Below are positions 7,333 to 7,957 of a stretch of 7,957 nucleotides of DNA, in pieces. The translations under genes were made by a program, and so were the position numbers. The notes under the pieces were generated by a model, which was not told the DNA's origin, searched no databases, and worked only from the letters and a program-made list of their open reading frames with translations. Origin of the DNA: CAMCXT01 sp046302715 (GTDB taxonomy: Bacteria > Bacteroidota > Bacteroidia > M30B66); contig JBKCHQ010000223.1 of NCBI GenBank assembly GCA_046302715.1, forward strand, positions 1 to 7,957, read 5' to 3'. Within the stretch, counting starts at the first letter, position 1. Every line of letters begins with the position of its first letter.

Positions 7333-7957
7333 ATGGTGATACGTTACTGCAAAAAATGCCTCAATGTAAGTACACGTCCGAACATCCGTTTTTCTGATGA
7401 CGGAATATGCCCGCCCTGTAACTTCTTTGCGGGCGATTATAAACCTGAGGAGGATATTGTTCAGGAAAAGCTGAAAGAAGTTATTTCCTTTGCCCGCAAC
7501 CACAACCAGTCGGGCTACGACTGTATAATTGGAGTAAGCGGCGGCAAAGACAGCACAAGGCAGGCCTTGTATGTAAAAGAAAAGTTTGGACTAAATCCGC
7601 TTTTGGTTTCAATGAACTATCCCCCTGAGCAGATTTCGCTCAACGGGGTAAATAACCTGAGTAATTTAATTGAGCAGGGATTTGATTGCATCAACATCAG
7701 CTGCTCGCCCCAAATCTGGCGCAAGGCTATGCGCCATGCGTTTATCCACTTCGGAAACTGGGCCAAGGCCACCGAATATGCGCTATTTGCCAGTGTGCCC
7801 CGCGTAGCCGTTGCATACCAAATTCCATTAATCTGGTGGGGAGAAAATGCAGCTGCGGTGCTTGGTGAAATGGGCGTGCTCGGTAAAGACCTAAGCGACG
7901 GAAACCGTTTGAAATACTCCAACACCCTTGCGGGTGGCGACTTTAACTGGCTTCTTG
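7333..7957 (+). CDS. N-acetyl sugar amidotransferase (PseA/WbpG/WbuX type), 3'-truncated
   Basis: This is the N-terminal 208 codons of a PP-loop ATPase-like protein; the frame runs off the right edge. The full family is typically about 370-400 residues. Its members (P. aeruginosa WbpG, E. coli WbuX, C. jejuni PseA, collectively TIGR03573) turn an N-acetyl group on a sugar into an acetamidino group. WbpG-type members are thought to use ammonia from HisH/HisF-like partners. Visible features: a zinc-ribbon start YCKKC (5-9) with CPPC (26-29), giving cysteines C6, C9, C26 and C29; the PP-loop GVSGGKDST (67-75) that binds ATP; and LIWWGENAA (166-174), matching the family's conserved GEN block. ATG 7333 abuts the preceding stop with no gap and no Shine-Dalgarno sequence. 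In C. jejuni, PseA leads to Pse with an acetamidino group at C7, which fits this context. Whether the substrate here is Pse or another amino sugar cannot be read from the window. Confidence 0.88.
   Translation, partial: MVIRYCKKCLNVSTRPNIRFSDDGICPPCNFFAGDYKPEEDIVQEKLKEVISFARNHNQSGYDCIIGVSGGKDSTRQALYVKEKFGLNPLLVSMNYPPEQISLNGVNNLSNLIEQGFDCINISCSPQIWRKAMRHAFIHFGNWAKATEYALFASVPRVAVAYQIPLIWWGENAAAVLGEMGVLGKDLSDGNRLKYSNTLAGGDFNWLL

Larger units (their letters stand above)
1..7957 (+). other. co-directional, translationally coupled gene block (operon interior)
   Basis: All genes point the same way. The only gaps are 12 bases (897-908) before pseB and two bases (3705-3706) before the tandem GNAT gene. 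The other junctions overlap or abut: ATGA at 1922-1925, 17 bases at 3078-3094, GTGA at 4723-4726, ATGA at 5757-5760, eight bases at 6442-6449, and TGA|ATG at 7330-7335. No purine-rich Shine-Dalgarno motif is visible at the usual distance before the starts, as is common in Bacteroidota. No hairpin-plus-T-run terminator and no room for a promoter exist between genes. The promoter and terminator must lie outside the window. Confidence 0.82.

Noticed and set aside
7617..7925. 102-codon minus-strand and 60-codon plus-strand frames near the right edge
   Set aside because: Both overlap the amidotransferase frame, which is open to the window end and carries the zinc ribbon, PP-loop and GEN motif.
1..7957. 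Insertion sequences, tRNA or rRNA genes, CRISPR repeats, or riboswitches
   Set aside because: Coding sequence covers nearly every base with intact frames; I saw no transposase, repeat array, cloverleaf-like segment or leader region.

Overview
This window is an internal piece of a surface-polysaccharide or glycan gene cluster that makes a nonulosonic (sialic-acid-like) sugar, most likely pseudaminic acid (Pse) or a decorated derivative. Eight genes lie on the + strand, packed end to end. The longest non-coding stretch between genes is 12 bases, so there is no room for an internal promoter or terminator and all eight probably belong to one transcript. The first gene is cut by the left edge and the last by the right edge.

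The organism is probably a member of the Bacteroidota. None of the seven visible start codons has a convincing Shine-Dalgarno sequence, base composition is moderate, and the proteins look like those from Bacteroidota pse clusters as I remember them. This is inference, because no rRNA or other marker is present.

Layout, left to right: (1) the C-terminal part of a Wzt-type ABC transporter ATPase with a carbohydrate-recognition-like tail; (2) PseB, UDP-GlcNAc 4,6-dehydratase (5-inverting); (3) PseC, the PLP aminotransferase; (4) a small SAM methyltransferase-like protein of the kind associated with pseudaminic acid loci; (5) a protein with two GNAT acetyltransferase domains in tandem, the best candidate for the PseH step; (6) PseI, pseudaminic acid synthase; (7) PseF, the CMP-Pse cytidylyltransferase; (8) a second, unrelated SAM methyltransferase with a C-terminal tail like a degenerate Trm112 zinc ribbon; (9) the N-terminal half of a PP-loop N-acetyl-sugar amidotransferase (PseA/WbpG/WbuX type).

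Together these cover UDP-GlcNAc -> 4-keto-6-deoxy-L-AltNAc (PseB) -> 4-amino sugar (PseC) -> 4-N-acetyl sugar (GNAT protein), then condensation with PEP (PseI) and activation to CMP-Pse (PseF). The UDP-releasing hydrolase PseG is not in the window. Two methyltransferases and an amidotransferase suggest a modified sugar, for example O-methylated and/or acetamidino-bearing. The Wzt-like ATPase points to ABC-dependent export of the finished glycan.

The core pathway is well known. The unusual parts are the double-GNAT protein, the absence of PseG at its expected place, the two methyltransferases, and a possible link between sugar modification and export-tail recognition. I found no RNA genes, mobile elements, CRISPR arrays or notable repeats.
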